A stretch of 64,000 nucleotides of DNA from G963676655 sp963678305. Its GTDB lineage: Bacteria > Verrucomicrobiota > Lentisphaeria > Victivallales > Victivallaceae. The translations under genes were made by a program, and so were the position numbers. The stretch covers positions 248,001 through 312,000 of the forward strand of contig CAXXVV010000015.1 of the NCBI GenBank assembly GCA_963678305.2, read 5' to 3'. Shown here piece after piece: positions 1 to 9,445 of this stretch. Within the stretch, counting starts at the first letter, position 1, and the number at the start of each line of letters is the position of its first letter. The notes under the pieces are model-generated. The model made no database searches. It was not told where the DNA came from and worked only from the letters and a program-made list of their open reading frames with translations.

Positions 1-330
1 GTGGCCGGTTATCGAGATATTGCTGACCCGGTAGGCCAGTATCAGGTGAGTTCCGTTGGCGTTCTGGTGTTCTACTATATCGCGTTCCGGAAAACAGTCC
101 TTCGTATTGTATTCCTCTTTCAGGGTACACGCTTTAAGTTCGCATCCGGCTTCAAGATGAAGATTAACATTATCTTTCAGCCAGATCGTTCCGGTCAGGT
201 ATACCCCCGCAGGGCATAATACGGTTCCGCCGCCGGCGTTGCTGCACGCGTCGACCGCGGCCTGGATCGCTTTGGTGTTGATGGTGTCTTCCTGCGGGAT
301 AGCGCCGAATTTTGTGATATCAAAATACAT
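1..330 (-). CDS. Glycoside hydrolase family 28 / pectate-lyase-like beta-helix protein (5' part only)
   Basis: The frame opens at an ATG at 330 and runs off the window at base 1, giving the first 110 residues. It begins MYFDITKFGAIPQEDTINT, continues with AIQAAVDACSNAGGGTVLCP and later has AGVYLTGTIWLKDNVNLHL. This is the standard N-terminal entry strand and first coils of the GH28 polygalacturonase/exo-hydrolase beta-helix. No signal peptide is visible, so the product may be cytoplasmic, as many Lentisphaerota GH28-like proteins seem to be. A purine-rich ribosome site (AAAGGA) lies about 6 bases upstream. It follows the 1077-residue secreted protein by 75 bases on the same strand and is probably co-transcribed. 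Catalytic aspartates lie outside the window, so activity (polygalacturonase, rhamnogalacturonase or other) cannot be judged. Confidence 0.85.
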   Translation of the reverse strand, partial: MYFDITKFGAIPQEDTINTKAIQAAVDACSNAGGGTVLCPAGVYLTGTIWLKDNVNLHLEAGCELKACTLKEEYNTKDCFPERDIVEHQNANGTHLILAYRVSNISITGH

Positions 331-405
331 CGATTTTTCCTTTAATTACTTAATCTGGTTTGTTATCAACCAACTTTGAATTTTTTATGGCTTATTGCCT
401 GAGTT

Positions 406-3400
406 TCATTTATTGGGATTTACTGTCAAAACATAATTGCTTTCCCATACCGCCGCCCGATGCGGGTCGTTATGGTCATAGGCCTTGTCATATATTAATT
501 CCATAGTGCGAATTTTTCCACTATGCCAGGACATTAAAGCCTTGACTTTATCGTTATAATTGCAATAGATCACATATTTGCTGTCCGGAACCGTCAACGC
601 GCATTGGTTGGATGAAAAAGTGCCTTTGATTTTGCTCCAGGGATAATCGATGTATTTTCCGATGCTGCTGTCCTTCCGGGTAAAGATGTCTCCGCCGATA
701 ACTTTTGCCCCGGCCGGAACCGGGCGTTTTTTGCCGTCAACGATAAGCACAGCCTTTGCGTTTTCGCTGACGCAGTTCAAGCGATAGGCGAATTGCCGGA
801 AGCCGTCAACCGGGATAATTTTGCAATTTACTTTGATCATTGGTTTATCGCGGCTGATAAGGAATGTCTTGCGGAACGCCAAGCCTTCAAAAGGCGGAGT
901 CTTGACTGAATAATAAAGAATTAACGTCAAACTGTCTTTGGTAATATTCGCCGCCTCCAGAGAGGTTTGAATGTTGCGCAGGGCCAGTTTTCCAGGATAA
1001 TCAAAATAGTCCCCGTTAATTGATTTGAGCAATTGGATCTTTTTACCTTTTTCTAACGCGGTCCATGAGCCGTTGCCGCTGTTGTTGAGATCGAATTCCA
1101 GTGATTGCACCGGGGTTTTGACGGTCAATATTGAGCCTTGCTGCCGGTAGCTCATGCCGTATTTGCTCAAGCCTTTCTGCATTTCCTTCCGGATTTTTTG
1201 GTGACGCTGAAATGCAAGTTTATTCTCATTGGCGTCAATAGCGTTACCGGCAGTAGTCGGTATGGCTGTGGAGCAACGGATAATTCTCATTGAATTCGGC
1301 AGCAGTTTGACCCTGAAACCGGATTTCAGCTGCGTCGAGCTGAATAATTGCTGTTTTTTCAAATTCAATAGGCTTTGCCGTGTAATGAAATCAGTTACAT
1401 AGAGTGATTTCTTTACCTTCTGGAGCTTTATTAAAGGATAAAAAGTCTGGTTATTGTCATCGTTGGCTAAAAAGATGATATAGTCGCTTCCCGCGCCGCC
1501 ATCTGATTGCCGGATGGAGTAATAAAACTGTTCGTGTTTTGCGTCCGGACAGATTACTTGATTATTCCGTTTAATTAATTCAGTTTGTTCGAGAATGGGT
1601 TCAAGCCGGGTTATAAGCTGCATTGCGCGTTGATTGCTCTGTATTTCCTGTGCGTCCATTCCCATGAAACTCGGCCAGTGATAGACTCCACGGGCATTAA
1701 GAAATGCCGCGGCCGCCATCAACCTGGTTAAACGCTGCGGGTCCCTCGGGCTCTGGCCGTAACCGCAAGTAATTGTCGGCATTATCGGTTTCTTTAAAGC
1801 GGCTGTCGTTGCTTCCACCCGGTGATAATAAGCGGTGTTGCGGTTGTAGATCATCGGTGCATGGAGATCGACAAAATCATCCATCATTCGTAAATCAACC
1901 CCGAAGCGGCGAAAGAACTCATCCTTATTTTCGTCTTTGCCGGGAAAGGTTTCTGAACTTAGCGCATATATAGCTTGAGGTTCAAACTTTTTCAGCGCGT
2001 CGACTCCCGCTTTAACTACTAATGCGTGCTGCATACAGCGAAATTTTGTCCACTCTTTTTCGTATTTTCCGAGAATTATAGCGGGAGTTAATTTTAATTT
2101 GTCAGGGGCTTTGATAAATTTGCGAAAGGCGGCAATCGATTCCGGGGCAAAAGAAAAACGGGTAGTGGGACCCTCAAATGCGTAAGGCTCATAGTCGTTG
2201 AGCCAAACCAGTTCCCGGTTCTGATAGTCCTGGTTATTGGTTCTTTTCAGCATGTCCAGGTAAAAAGGCACTCCATTGTTGATCAGGCTTTGGGTTTCCA
2301 GTTCGGTCGCACTGCGTATTCCGGCTGGAGTCATCGCCATGGCAATGTTGTGTTTTTTCATCAATTCTCTCATTACCTTTGTATTTTTGAATTGATAAGG
2401 CAGTCTGGTAAAGTTAGTGATGACTTCACCTTTTTTTACCAGAAACGGTTGTTCTTTTGCCGCAACCAGATAACCGGCAGAGGAAAAACCGCGTTCTTTG
2501 AGGTAGTCAAGTAATTTATTGGCGATCTTAGCTCGTGGATCATTGAAGTCCACCCAGCGAAAAGGATGGGCGTAGTAGACCCGATTCTCAAACTTTGTTT
2601 TGTAAACGGCCCGGGGCGATGCCGCGATAATCCGGACCGGAATAGCGCGGTTATACAATGATTTGCCGGATTTATCCAGTAAAGTCAGGGTAACATCAAA
2701 ATCTTTTGGGGTATCTTTTGCAACTTTGAATATAAGAACATTCATCCAGCTGTTCCAGCGGGCCCGTTTGAGCTTGAGAAATTCAGTCGTGGCAATATTA
2801 TCTTTAATGATTTTATTCCCGGAACGAAATGCTGCTTTACCGCCTTGTTGCAGATAAAATTCAAAGTCAACGCTTTGGGGCGCGGTTATTTTCATCCCGT
2901 CGACGTCTGGTATGGGATGCCTGGTCCACAGCATGAACCAGCCGAACTTGCCTTGCTCAACGCAAAATGGAACTCCCGGCATTTTATTGTTGATTCCGCG
3001 TAAAAAGGACGAATCGGTAATTTTATAAACTTGCGGCGGCCTTTTTATCTTTTTCGTCTGCTCTTTCCTGGTTTGAATCTCCTTACTGTCATTGGGGGTT
3101 GCCGGTCTGATCCCCGGATTTTTATACAAGGCATATCCATTGAGGCTGCCGTCATTGCCTTTTGGACTGTAGAGCGCGAACGCAACACAGAGTCCACCGG
3201 TATTTAATGGATCGGGGGAGCTTACGATCTTTTCAAAACGCTGCCAGTCTGAGGTCCCGCTTTGACGTAATGCATATATTTCGTGCCCGATTTTCTTGCC
3301 TTTTTTGTCAAGCCAGTAATAATATACGCAAGCACCAACAGAATTAGCAATATTTGATGTCTTGCAATCAACCCCGATATAAATACTCTGCATACCTGAG

Positions 3401-3639
3401 AACCCGTTCAAGTTGATACCCGCATAACTGCAGTAGCGTTTACTTTCCACGATTTTCATTACCGTTTTGCCGTCATTGTCAGTCGAAAATGAAAAATTCT
3501 GTTTTCCCGCATAACCGAATTGTTTGTTGAAAGTTCCCTTAAATTGAGATAACGGAGTGTATTGACGTTTTCCGGCTGTTGCGGAATTCAGGCTCGCGCT
3601 TGCTGCCAGTATTAACATGACATATTTAATGAATTTCAT
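406..3639 (-). CDS. Large secreted protein with TIM-barrel-like centre, possible glycoside hydrolase
   Basis: Product of 1077 residues. I chose the ATG at 3639 because it has an AGGAAAC ribosome site and starts a clean signal peptide (MKFIKYVMLILAASASLNSA); the frame stays open upstream to 3750 without a ribosome site. After the signal peptide come a beta-rich, carbohydrate-binding-like region (about 25-190), a second beta domain, then an alpha/beta stretch (about 360-720) with segments such as ELVWLNDYEPYAFEGP and PIMPTITCGYGQSP that resemble barrel strands ending in acidic residues. The C-terminal 250 residues are again beta-rich. I recognise no named family. Placed between a prepilin-like gene and GH28, it is inferred to act on an extracellular glycan. 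Catalytic residues are not assignable by eye. Confidence 0.8.
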   Translation of the reverse strand: MKFIKYVMLILAASASLNSATAGKRQYTPLSQFKGTFNKQFGYAGKQNFSFSTDNDGKTVMKIVESKRYCSYAGINLNGFSGMQSIYIGVDCKTSNIANSVGACVYYYWLDKKGKKIGHEIYALRQSGTSDWQRFEKIVSSPDPLNTGGLCVAFALYSPKGNDGSLNGYALYKNPGIRPATPNDSKEIQTRKEQTKKIKRPPQVYKITDSSFLRGINNKMPGVPFCVEQGKFGWFMLWTRHPIPDVDGMKITAPQSVDFEFYLQQGGKAAFRSGNKIIKDNIATTEFLKLKRARWNSWMNVLIFKVAKDTPKDFDVTLTLLDKSGKSLYNRAIPVRIIAASPRAVYKTKFENRVYYAHPFRWVDFNDPRAKIANKLLDYLKERGFSSAGYLVAAKEQPFLVKKGEVITNFTRLPYQFKNTKVMRELMKKHNIAMAMTPAGIRSATELETQSLINNGVPFYLDMLKRTNNQDYQNRELVWLNDYEPYAFEGPTTRFSFAPESIAAFRKFIKAPDKLKLTPAIILGKYEKEWTKFRCMQHALVVKAGVDALKKFEPQAIYALSSETFPGKDENKDEFFRRFGVDLRMMDDFVDLHAPMIYNRNTAYYHRVEATTAALKKPIMPTITCGYGQSPRDPQRLTRLMAAAAFLNARGVYHWPSFMGMDAQEIQSNQRAMQLITRLEPILEQTELIKRNNQVICPDAKHEQFYYSIRQSDGGAGSDYIIFLANDDNNQTFYPLIKLQKVKKSLYVTDFITRQSLLNLKKQQLFSSTQLKSGFRVKLLPNSMRIIRCSTAIPTTAGNAIDANENKLAFQRHQKIRKEMQKGLSKYGMSYRQQGSILTVKTPVQSLEFDLNNSGNGSWTALEKGKKIQLLKSINGDYFDYPGKLALRNIQTSLEAANITKDSLTLILYYSVKTPPFEGLAFRKTFLISRDKPMIKVNCKIIPVDGFRQFAYRLNCVSENAKAVLIVDGKKRPVPAGAKVIGGDIFTRKDSSIGKYIDYPWSKIKGTFSSNQCALTVPDSKYVIYCNYNDKVKALMSWHSGKIRTMELIYDKAYDHNDPHRAAVWESNYVLTVNPNK

Positions 3640-3888
3640 ATGGATTGTTTCCTGAGGCGTACTCGGATTAGATCTGTTAAAGATTTTTCTGATTTTATTA
3701 TATTGTATTGCACGGTTAACTTCGCTAGCTCTTTTTGAGTTATAGGCCATTCTTTCCGCATATCTGGATTGTGGACTCTGTATAGATGACTAAGATATGC
3801 GATGCAGATTTTTGTATTACATTATATACTTCAATACGAGCTTGGAAACCGCGATTATCCACCATGATTATTCATACAATAATGCTTA

Positions 3889-4674
3889 TTAGGGCATATA
3901 ACCACTGCAGAAATAACCGTAATTTGCCGTGCTTCCCTGTGCCGGGGCAAATAATTCACCCGGTCTAAGATTTACTACATGCCCAGTAACCATCAGGCAG
4001 TTTGTTGAGTAGGAATGGCGTGCGGCAATATTGTCTTCAGTTGTTGAATCCTGGACAAAATAATAATCACCGTCAGCTACAAACCAGGTTTTTGACGGAT
4101 ATTTTATTTCAGTTTCTTTTCTTCCGGCTATTCCTTTATATCTGCCAGGATAGGAGTAACCCTGTTTCCAACAATTAATCACATAGTCACCATAATAGGT
4201 GGTATGCGGTCCACGGTCGTATAGCGGAGACGCCGCCGGTTCATCGGTCCTGGTTGAGGGACATGAAAGTATAGGAGCCTTTGAACTGTATTTGTCCTTG
4301 GGGTTATACGGCAAATATTTTAAGAAAGTTAAGGTCCAGCCCCAGGTTATGTAATCTTTATTATAGGTAATACCGTTAATGACCGGATTAGTTGAGGTAA
4401 AAAGATATTTTCGTTGAATGTAATAGTCGTCATTATCCGCTGAATAGTTTGCTAGTGCCAAGCCGATTTGCTTTAAATTTGCGATACATTTTGCGGACTT
4501 AGCTCTGTCCCTGGCCTTGTTAAGCGCTGGTAACAGCATTGACGCGAGAATTGCTATTATAGCAATAACTACCAATAATTCTATTAGTGTGAAGATCTGA
4601 CAGTGCTTCATAATAACCCCATTCATGTTTTTGGAATTTTTGTTAAGAAACTTTTTGTTGTGGAAAACCCTCAT
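3889..4674 (-). CDS. Prepilin-type N-terminal cleavage/methylation protein (DUF1559-like pseudopilin)
   Basis: Product of 261 residues. A leader of about 28 residues precedes FTLIELLVVIAI and a hydrophobic helix ending in LLPALNKARDRAK, the class III signal seen in type II secretion pseudopilins. The glutamate at +5 is present, but the residue before the cleavage site is Ile rather than Gly. The C-terminal globular part ends with a VTGHVVNLR segment, equivalent to the FxDGHV motif of this family. The ATG at 4674 has a strong AAGGAG site 8 bases upstream; a later ATG at 4611 would give a more usual leader length but has a poor ribosome site. The gene lies 249 bases before the 1077-residue secreted protein and is divergent from an AraC gene. 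Role in secretion or attachment is inferred. Confidence 0.85.
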   Translation of the reverse strand: MRVFHNKKFLNKNSKNMNGVIMKHCQIFTLIELLVVIAIIAILASMLLPALNKARDRAKSAKCIANLKQIGLALANYSADNDDYYIQRKYLFTSTNPVINGITYNKDYITWGWTLTFLKYLPYNPKDKYSSKAPILSCPSTRTDEPAASPLYDRGPHTTYYGDYVINCWKQGYSYPGRYKGIAGRKETEIKYPSKTWFVADGDYYFVQDSTTEDNIAARHSYSTNCLMVTGHVVNLRPGELFAPAQGSTANYGYFCSGYMP

Positions 4675-5030
4675 TTCATTAACTCCTTTTTCTGGTTTGT
4701 GTTTTTTGAGATGTCATCAATATCATAAGGCTTTATTTTATCATTTTTAATCAATAAGGTTAACTTTATTTTTGTATTGACAAAATTAAATTTTGACTAT
4801 TTCGTTCTTTTGTATCTTTTTTTTGTATTTGAAATTGTTCCTGCTTACTGGTATATTATATACATTGGCGATAATATAATCAATAACCTAAATGATTATT
4901 TTTTTAACATTTGCGATCATGGTGGTGAGTTTAAGCGTTTTGGGGCCTGCATCAGGTGAATATGCAGATAAACAGGATACACCTGACGGGGTGTTTGTAA
5001 TGAAAAAAATTATTACGAGGGTGAAATAAC
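4675..5030. promoter_or_regulatory. Divergent control region between prepilin gene and AraC gene
   Basis: AT-rich 356-base intergenic region that must carry both promoters. Near the AraC end lies a 7-bp inverted repeat, TCAGGTG at 4952-4958 and CACCTGA at 4980-4986, just before the AraC ribosome site; it is a candidate operator or leader hairpin. A weak short open frame at 4777-4959 is not supported as a gene. No convincing single promoter pair could be picked. Confidence 0.4.
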
Positions 5031-5858
5031 ATGTTTGATAAAATTGTTTCTCAGGCCCGTACGCTGCCGCAAATCCGCAATTTCTTTGTCGGTAAGGATT
5101 TGCCGGAGGGATTTCATATTCCCAACTCTATTTTGATTTTTTGCCATGATGCGGATTGGAGTCAGTCGATTCTCAGTTCGCGTTATATGCTGATAATTCC
5201 ACTTGCCGAAATGACTTATCTGGTTGAATCCCGGGATTACCTGATTAGCCCGGGGCAGGCGCTGCTGGTTAATCCTTATTTGCACCGAACCGTAACCTCT
5301 AAGAACAACTATTCTTTGCGCCTGGTGATATCATTTAAGATTGACGGTCAGCAGACCTATTTGCCGAAGAGTCCTTTGATGAAGCTGAATGATGTTGCCT
5401 TGGATTTGATCAAAACCTTACTGGATAAGTATCAACAGGAACAGATTATTCCCGTTATGTGTTACCTGACTATGCTTTTGGATGAATTGTCAAAGCACCA
5501 GATGGAACCACGCCACAAAGAGTTGACTTATTATGTACAAAAGGCTCTGCCTTACATGAATCAGTATCCGGAAAAAACGTTAAGCGTAAAAGATATTGCC
5601 AATTATCTGGGAATATCCGAAAGTCATTTACGTCGCCAGTTCAGGCATGAGATGGGGGAGAGTATTGGCGGATACCTGTCCAATATTCGTTTAAATACCG
5701 CTAAGCGCCTGCTGGCCGATACCGATCTGAGTATCGAAGCAGTCGGAAATCAATGCGGCTATGATTCTATTTATTCCTTCAGCCGTTTTTTCAAAAAAAG
5801 CATAGGAGTGTCTCCACTGCGTTTCCGGAAACAGAATAAAAACGTCAAACAAATATAA
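5031..5858 (+). CDS. AraC family transcriptional regulator
   Basis: Product of 275 residues. The N-terminal half (about 1-150) has a cupin-like ligand-sensing pattern (LIPLAEMTYLVESRDYLISPGQALLVNPYLHR). Residues about 175-272 form the double helix-turn-helix typical of AraC proteins, with LSVKDIANYLGISESHLRRQ for the first and AVGNQCGYDSIYSFSRFFKK for the second recognition unit. The ATG is preceded by GAGGGTG. It is transcribed away from the prepilin/secreted protein/GH28 group, an arrangement that suggests it controls those genes in response to a sugar or oligosaccharide. The inducer is unknown. Confidence 0.93.
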   Translation: MFDKIVSQARTLPQIRNFFVGKDLPEGFHIPNSILIFCHDADWSQSILSSRYMLIIPLAEMTYLVESRDYLISPGQALLVNPYLHRTVTSKNNYSLRLVISFKIDGQQTYLPKSPLMKLNDVALDLIKTLLDKYQQEQIIPVMCYLTMLLDELSKHQMEPRHKELTYYVQKALPYMNQYPEKTLSVKDIANYLGISESHLRRQFRHEMGESIGGYLSNIRLNTAKRLLADTDLSIEAVGNQCGYDSIYSFSRFFKKSIGVSPLRFRKQNKNVKQI

Positions 5859-5862
5859 CTTA

Positions 5863-5894
5863 ACCCAGTTGAGAATTCAGCGGGTAGTTTTTTT
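5863..5894 (+). terminator. Probable rho-independent terminator after the AraC gene
   Basis: An ACCC...GGGT stem with an inner TGA/TCA pairing, interrupted by a small internal loop, is followed by seven T residues at 5888-5894. The stem is imperfect, so the call is moderate. Confidence 0.5.
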
Positions 5895-5930
5895 ATCACT
5901 TTTCATTACCGGCGTGAATACAGATTATCC

Positions 5931-6956
5931 TTAATTCCGTGACATTTGACCGGCCAGTTCTGCGTATTCGCGGAAAAGTTTCAGGTATAGGCGGTAATCT
6001 GCCAATGATACTCCGGGTGGTGTCTGGTGGTCGCAACTGATGATCAATCCGCCTTTGGCGGCGGTCGGCAGCAGACGTTCAAACTCGGCCCGCATTGCCG
6101 CTTCACCTTTGTTCATGACCATTTTGTCGTAAGCGCCGAGGAAGATTTGATTCGGATGTTCCCGTCGCAGGCGGGGCATGTCGACTCCGGCCTGGTGTTC
6201 CAGCGGCAGGATGCCGTCAAGTCCGGCTTCCTCGAACCAGAATCCCGCTTCATGGATGTCGCCGTCGGAATCGATAATAGCTTTAATGCCGCGTTTCTTC
6301 AGTTCGGGAACGACCATTTGATAGTACGGTTTCATAAACTCGTCAAATTCTGCTTTGCCGATCATCGGACCGTTGTTGTAGCTCATGTCCTCAGCAAACG
6401 TCATAAAGTCGGGTGTGCAGTATTGGCAGATGTCATCGATAACTTTCAGCATCCATTCAACGTTCTGTTGATTGATGCGCTTCATCAGGTCAGGCTGGTC
6501 GTAGAACGCGAAAAGATGCCCCTCGATCCCAAGCAGAGTTCGCGGCAGCCAGAAAAATCCTTCCAGGGTAAACCAGATTACCGCTTCGCCCGCCGCCTGA
6601 TCCTTGCTCCACTGTTCCCATTTTTCCGGATCGACTAGTTTTTTACCCGGTTCAATTTCCGGGTATTTGAAGAGGTGCGGCAGAATATTTTTCTCGTAAT
6701 CGTCGGCATTATTCATAATGGCGGCGCCGTGGCTGGCAGGCTGCGGAATTCCAGGCGAACGCGGCCTGATCCAGTCCTGATACATTACATCCAGATCAAA
6801 ATAACGCATTAACTCATAATTGTCCATTCCTTTCGGAATCCCCTCTGATTCCCAGCGTTCAATCGTCAATCTCCACCAGGTGGCCCATTCAACTATCGGC
6901 AGACGGTCAAAAGGTCGAAAATTCATTACGGCGTTAAAACGTTCTCTTGTATTCAT
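5931..6956 (-). CDS. Uroporphyrinogen decarboxylase (URO-D) family protein, MtaA/corrinoid-methyltransferase-like
   Basis: Product of 341 residues with the URO-D fold signature: an N-terminal MNTRERFNAVMNFRPFDRLP motif, a central FTLEGFFWLPRTLLG block, and ADPxxL-like C-terminal segments (DGILPLEHQAGVDMPRLRRE, LGAYDKMVM). It lacks the heme-biosynthesis context and key N-terminal residues expected of HemE. Proteins of this type in anaerobes act as methylcobamide:acceptor or O-demethylase methyltransferases, or have unknown roles in sugar loci. The ATG has an AAAGGA site 6 bases upstream. It is divergent from an AraC gene (7277), its likely regulator. Substrate unknown; a methyltransferase role is family inference. 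Confidence 0.85.
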   Translation of the reverse strand: MNTRERFNAVMNFRPFDRLPIVEWATWWRLTIERWESEGIPKGMDNYELMRYFDLDVMYQDWIRPRSPGIPQPASHGAAIMNNADDYEKNILPHLFKYPEIEPGKKLVDPEKWEQWSKDQAAGEAVIWFTLEGFFWLPRTLLGIEGHLFAFYDQPDLMKRINQQNVEWMLKVIDDICQYCTPDFMTFAEDMSYNNGPMIGKAEFDEFMKPYYQMVVPELKKRGIKAIIDSDGDIHEAGFWFEEAGLDGILPLEHQAGVDMPRLRREHPNQIFLGAYDKMVMNKGEAAMRAEFERLLPTAAKGGLIISCDHQTPPGVSLADYRLYLKLFREYAELAGQMSRN

Positions 6957-7276
6957 GGTAAATCCTTTTATATTTGATGATCTGATTAATGTTTGCTTTA
7001 GATTGAACTTTTTTCTGCGGAACCGCTTTCGTAGCGCGATACGCTGAGTTCAAAGCATTGTTTTGCCATGTTGCGGACGAGACGTCCGCGCTCCCAGGTT
7101 TGGACGAGGCCCATACTACCGGGATGGAGTTCTTATTCATTTCTACAGTTTTCTTATTCATCAATCTCAGTCTTTTTCAATCTTACTGTCAACTGTAAAC
7201 TGTCAACTTTTTAATAATATAGTTCGTTGATTATTTAAATACTTGGATTATTTTATTATAACTGAAGGAATATTTT
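6957..7276. promoter_or_regulatory. Divergent intergenic region between URO-D gene and AraC gene
   Basis: 320 bases with no gene. It must contain both promoters. The URO-D-proximal half holds a GC-rich hairpin described separately (7073-7089). The AraC-proximal half is AT-rich, ending in a GAAGGA ribosome site. Confidence 0.4.
7073..7089. repeat. REP-like hairpin GCGGACG-AGA-CGTCCGC
   Basis: A perfect 7-bp inverted repeat with a 3-base loop in otherwise AT-rich intergenic DNA, followed directly by GCTCCCAGG. The hairpin plus GCGCTCCC tail recurs in related form at 33667-33692. It may belong to a REP family mobilised by a RAYT such as the one at 11190. No T tract follows, so a terminator is less likely. 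Confidence 0.5.
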
Positions 7277-8161
7277 ATGAATGTACATACAATCAGGCTG
7301 CGGGAATCATTTGAGACGCTTGACAAGTTTGGCTTGGCGACAAGATACTTTCCTGTTTACAAAAATTATGAAGCGTCACCGCATAAAATTGACGTGGTAT
7401 TGCTGTCCTTTATCATCAAAGGGCAGGGGGTGCATATCATGGACGGTGAACGTTTTCCCGAAAGCGGTACTTCGCTCAGCATAACTCATTACGAAAGCGA
7501 TCATACGATTGTGACCGATGCTGATGGTATGGAAATAGTAAATATTATGCTTGACCTGAAAAAACATAATCTGCCGGAGCTCCCGGAACCGCTTGCTTCG
7601 GTGTTGCCCGACGTTCTGCCGCTGCATCCAAGGTTTGATAATCGTCTGACTCATTTGCGCCGGATACGTTTTGACGAACCTGAGCCGGTAATTGATCTCG
7701 TCCTGCGGCTTGATCGTGAATTGAGGGAGCGTCAGCCGGGATATGAGACCGCCGCGATAGATCTGTTCCGACTGTTTCTGATCGAGTGCGTCAGGCAGGT
7801 TATCCGCACCGGAATGATTGCTCCCGGCCGGGAAATGGCCTCTCTTCAAAGAATGCACAAAGTCAGGCGGTATATTGACGCCAATTATCATCAGCAACTT
7901 TCGCTTGAGGATTTTGCGAATATAAGCGGTTTAAGCGGCAATTATCTGTGCCGTCTGTTCAAGGAATATTCCGGTCAAACAATCTTTAATTACATTATTG
8001 AGCGCCGGGTTCAAAATGCGATAGTCCAGTTGCTTTCGACCCGGAAAAAGATTATCGCCGTCGCCGCTGATTGCGGCTTTAACGACTTAAGTTATTTCAA
8101 CCGTTGTTTCAAAAAACTTACCGGACAGTCCCCCGGCGAATACCGACGAGGTTCTTCATGA
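7277..8161 (+). CDS. AraC family transcriptional regulator
   Basis: Product of 294 residues. Residues about 1-150 show a cupin-like sensor (VVLLSFIIKGQGVHIMDGE). Residues about 190-290 carry the two AraC helix-turn-helix units: LSLEDFANISGLSGNYLCRL and AVAADCGFNDLSYFNRCFKK, then the closing TGQSPGEYRR. GAAGGA lies 9 bases before the ATG. Divergent from the URO-D-family gene, which it probably controls. Not closely similar to the other AraC protein in the window (5031) outside the DNA-binding half. Confidence 0.93.
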   Translation: MNVHTIRLRESFETLDKFGLATRYFPVYKNYEASPHKIDVVLLSFIIKGQGVHIMDGERFPESGTSLSITHYESDHTIVTDADGMEIVNIMLDLKKHNLPELPEPLASVLPDVLPLHPRFDNRLTHLRRIRFDEPEPVIDLVLRLDRELRERQPGYETAAIDLFRLFLIECVRQVIRTGMIAPGREMASLQRMHKVRRYIDANYHQQLSLEDFANISGLSGNYLCRLFKEYSGQTIFNYIIERRVQNAIVQLLSTRKKIIAVAADCGFNDLSYFNRCFKKLTGQSPGEYRRGSS

Positions 8162-8259
8162 TCGGAGAGCGCCGTGTTTCAGCTTTGCATGAGCATGGGG
8201 TTGCAGCATCTTATTCCAAATAATTACTTGCGGCATGGACCGTTTGCGTTTTAAGATAA

Positions 8260-9444
8260 TCAATCAATGATACTCGGAATGCATTGAGTCAAAGCTTGAT
8301 TGACCGGTTGAAGAATATCCAAGACTTCCCAGGGAGAACCTGCTTTTAAAAGTTCACTTCGTTTTTTTGGGTTGATCATGATTCCCGCAACTTGAGAAAG
8401 AATGTCAAGGTATTCGGAATAATCGTCCTTTGCGCTTAATATCAGAAAGATGAACTTGACTTTTTGAGGATTGTCCGGGTTAAATGCCACGCCTTCATGA
8501 CATATCCCGAGGCAGCAGACAACATTCGCCTTGCCATCGAGAGTCAAATGCGGGAATGCAGTTTCATTACCAGCGTCGGTGGGACATATTTCTTCTCTGT
8601 TAAATATCTGGCCCAGAGCTTGTTTTCTTTGTTCCGACGGTACCTGACCGGACTGAATTAAAAGATCGACTATTTGGGTAATTGCCTCTTCTTTGTTTCT
8701 GGCTCTCAGGTCGAGCTTGATCAATTCGTGCCATATGACGTCCCGTATAACTGTTTTTGCCGGTTGCGGTGCAATCAACATTATTGTATCGTGCCTGGAA
8801 TTGAATAATTTACAGGGAATTGAGTAGCGAAACTGTGTGGTTAACTGCCAGTAATTCGGGGCTCCAATGACAACCAGATCGTTTTCCCGGGTGTGATTAA
8901 GAATTCCATCAGTGATATTTGCAGAGATTATCTCTTCAAAAGAATATATACCGCAACTTCTGGCAATCATATTATGGAAAGCCTGGCTGTAGTCGACTTT
9001 TCCCGGAGTGGTTCTTACATGCAGCAGATGGACAGGCAAGTTAAGGCTTGCTGCGATTTGTTGCACAAACCACAGCAATTTTGCCACATTGTTTCCGCCG
9101 CACACGGGTATAAGAATTCTGGTCGCGTCCGAAAGATGGTTGAGTTTTAAGACAATGGCTGGAGTGTCCCGGGGTAGAAAATTGAACCAGTTTTGCATCA
9201 TCCGGCAATCATTTTCGTAATCAACCAGCACCAGATCGTAATGGTTGGATGATAACATCTTTTTCAGCTCAATCGACATATCACGGGATGCCGCCCGGGT
9301 AAATGTTTTCACAGAATCCGCGCTGAAATCATGTTGGCTTAGAACATGAATCTTGCGAGATACATCTTCACGGACGAAGAAGTTATTTTTCCTTGACCAT
9401 TGTCTGAAATGTCCATGGCCGGAAACGACCAGAATATCGTTCAA
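8260..9444 (-). CDS. Universal-stress-protein-like domain fused to PTS EIIA (type 2/Ntr) domain
   Basis: Product of 394 residues. Residues about 105-228 look like a USP fold: a first strand RILIPVCGG, a helix, VHLLHV, and a closing NDLVVIGAP...IMLIAPQ pattern. Residues about 235-390 match a fructose/Ntr-type EIIA, including the phosphorylatable His at about 299 in the AFPHL motif and the FIFLILSAKDDYSEYLDILS block. The start is TTG, placed one base after the stop of the upstream rnk-like gene and served by a strong AGGAGG, so translation is coupled. There is no PTS permease or HPr here, so a regulatory rather than transport role is inferred. The first 100 residues are not assigned. Confidence 0.8.
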   Translation of the reverse strand: MNDILVVSGHGHFRQWSRKNNFFVREDVSRKIHVLSQHDFSADSVKTFTRAASRDMSIELKKMLSSNHYDLVLVDYENDCRMMQNWFNFLPRDTPAIVLKLNHLSDATRILIPVCGGNNVAKLLWFVQQIAASLNLPVHLLHVRTTPGKVDYSQAFHNMIARSCGIYSFEEIISANITDGILNHTRENDLVVIGAPNYWQLTTQFRYSIPCKLFNSRHDTIMLIAPQPAKTVIRDVIWHELIKLDLRARNKEEAITQIVDLLIQSGQVPSEQRKQALGQIFNREEICPTDAGNETAFPHLTLDGKANVVCCLGICHEGVAFNPDNPQKVKFIFLILSAKDDYSEYLDILSQVAGIMINPKKRSELLKAGSPWEVLDILQPVNQALTQCIPSIID

Positions 9445-9445
9445 T

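Noticed and set aside
1..219. Plus-strand open frame at the window start
   Set aside because: It lies opposite the clear GH28 coding frame on the minus strand.
4777..4959. Short hydrophobic open frame in the AraC upstream region
   Set aside because: No ribosome site, very AT-rich, and it occupies the expected promoter region.
4940..5000. Possible riboswitch before the AraC gene (TCAGGTG/CACCTGA pairing)
   Set aside because: Only one 7-bp pairing and none of the conserved core elements of known riboswitch classes could be seen; kept only as a candidate operator.
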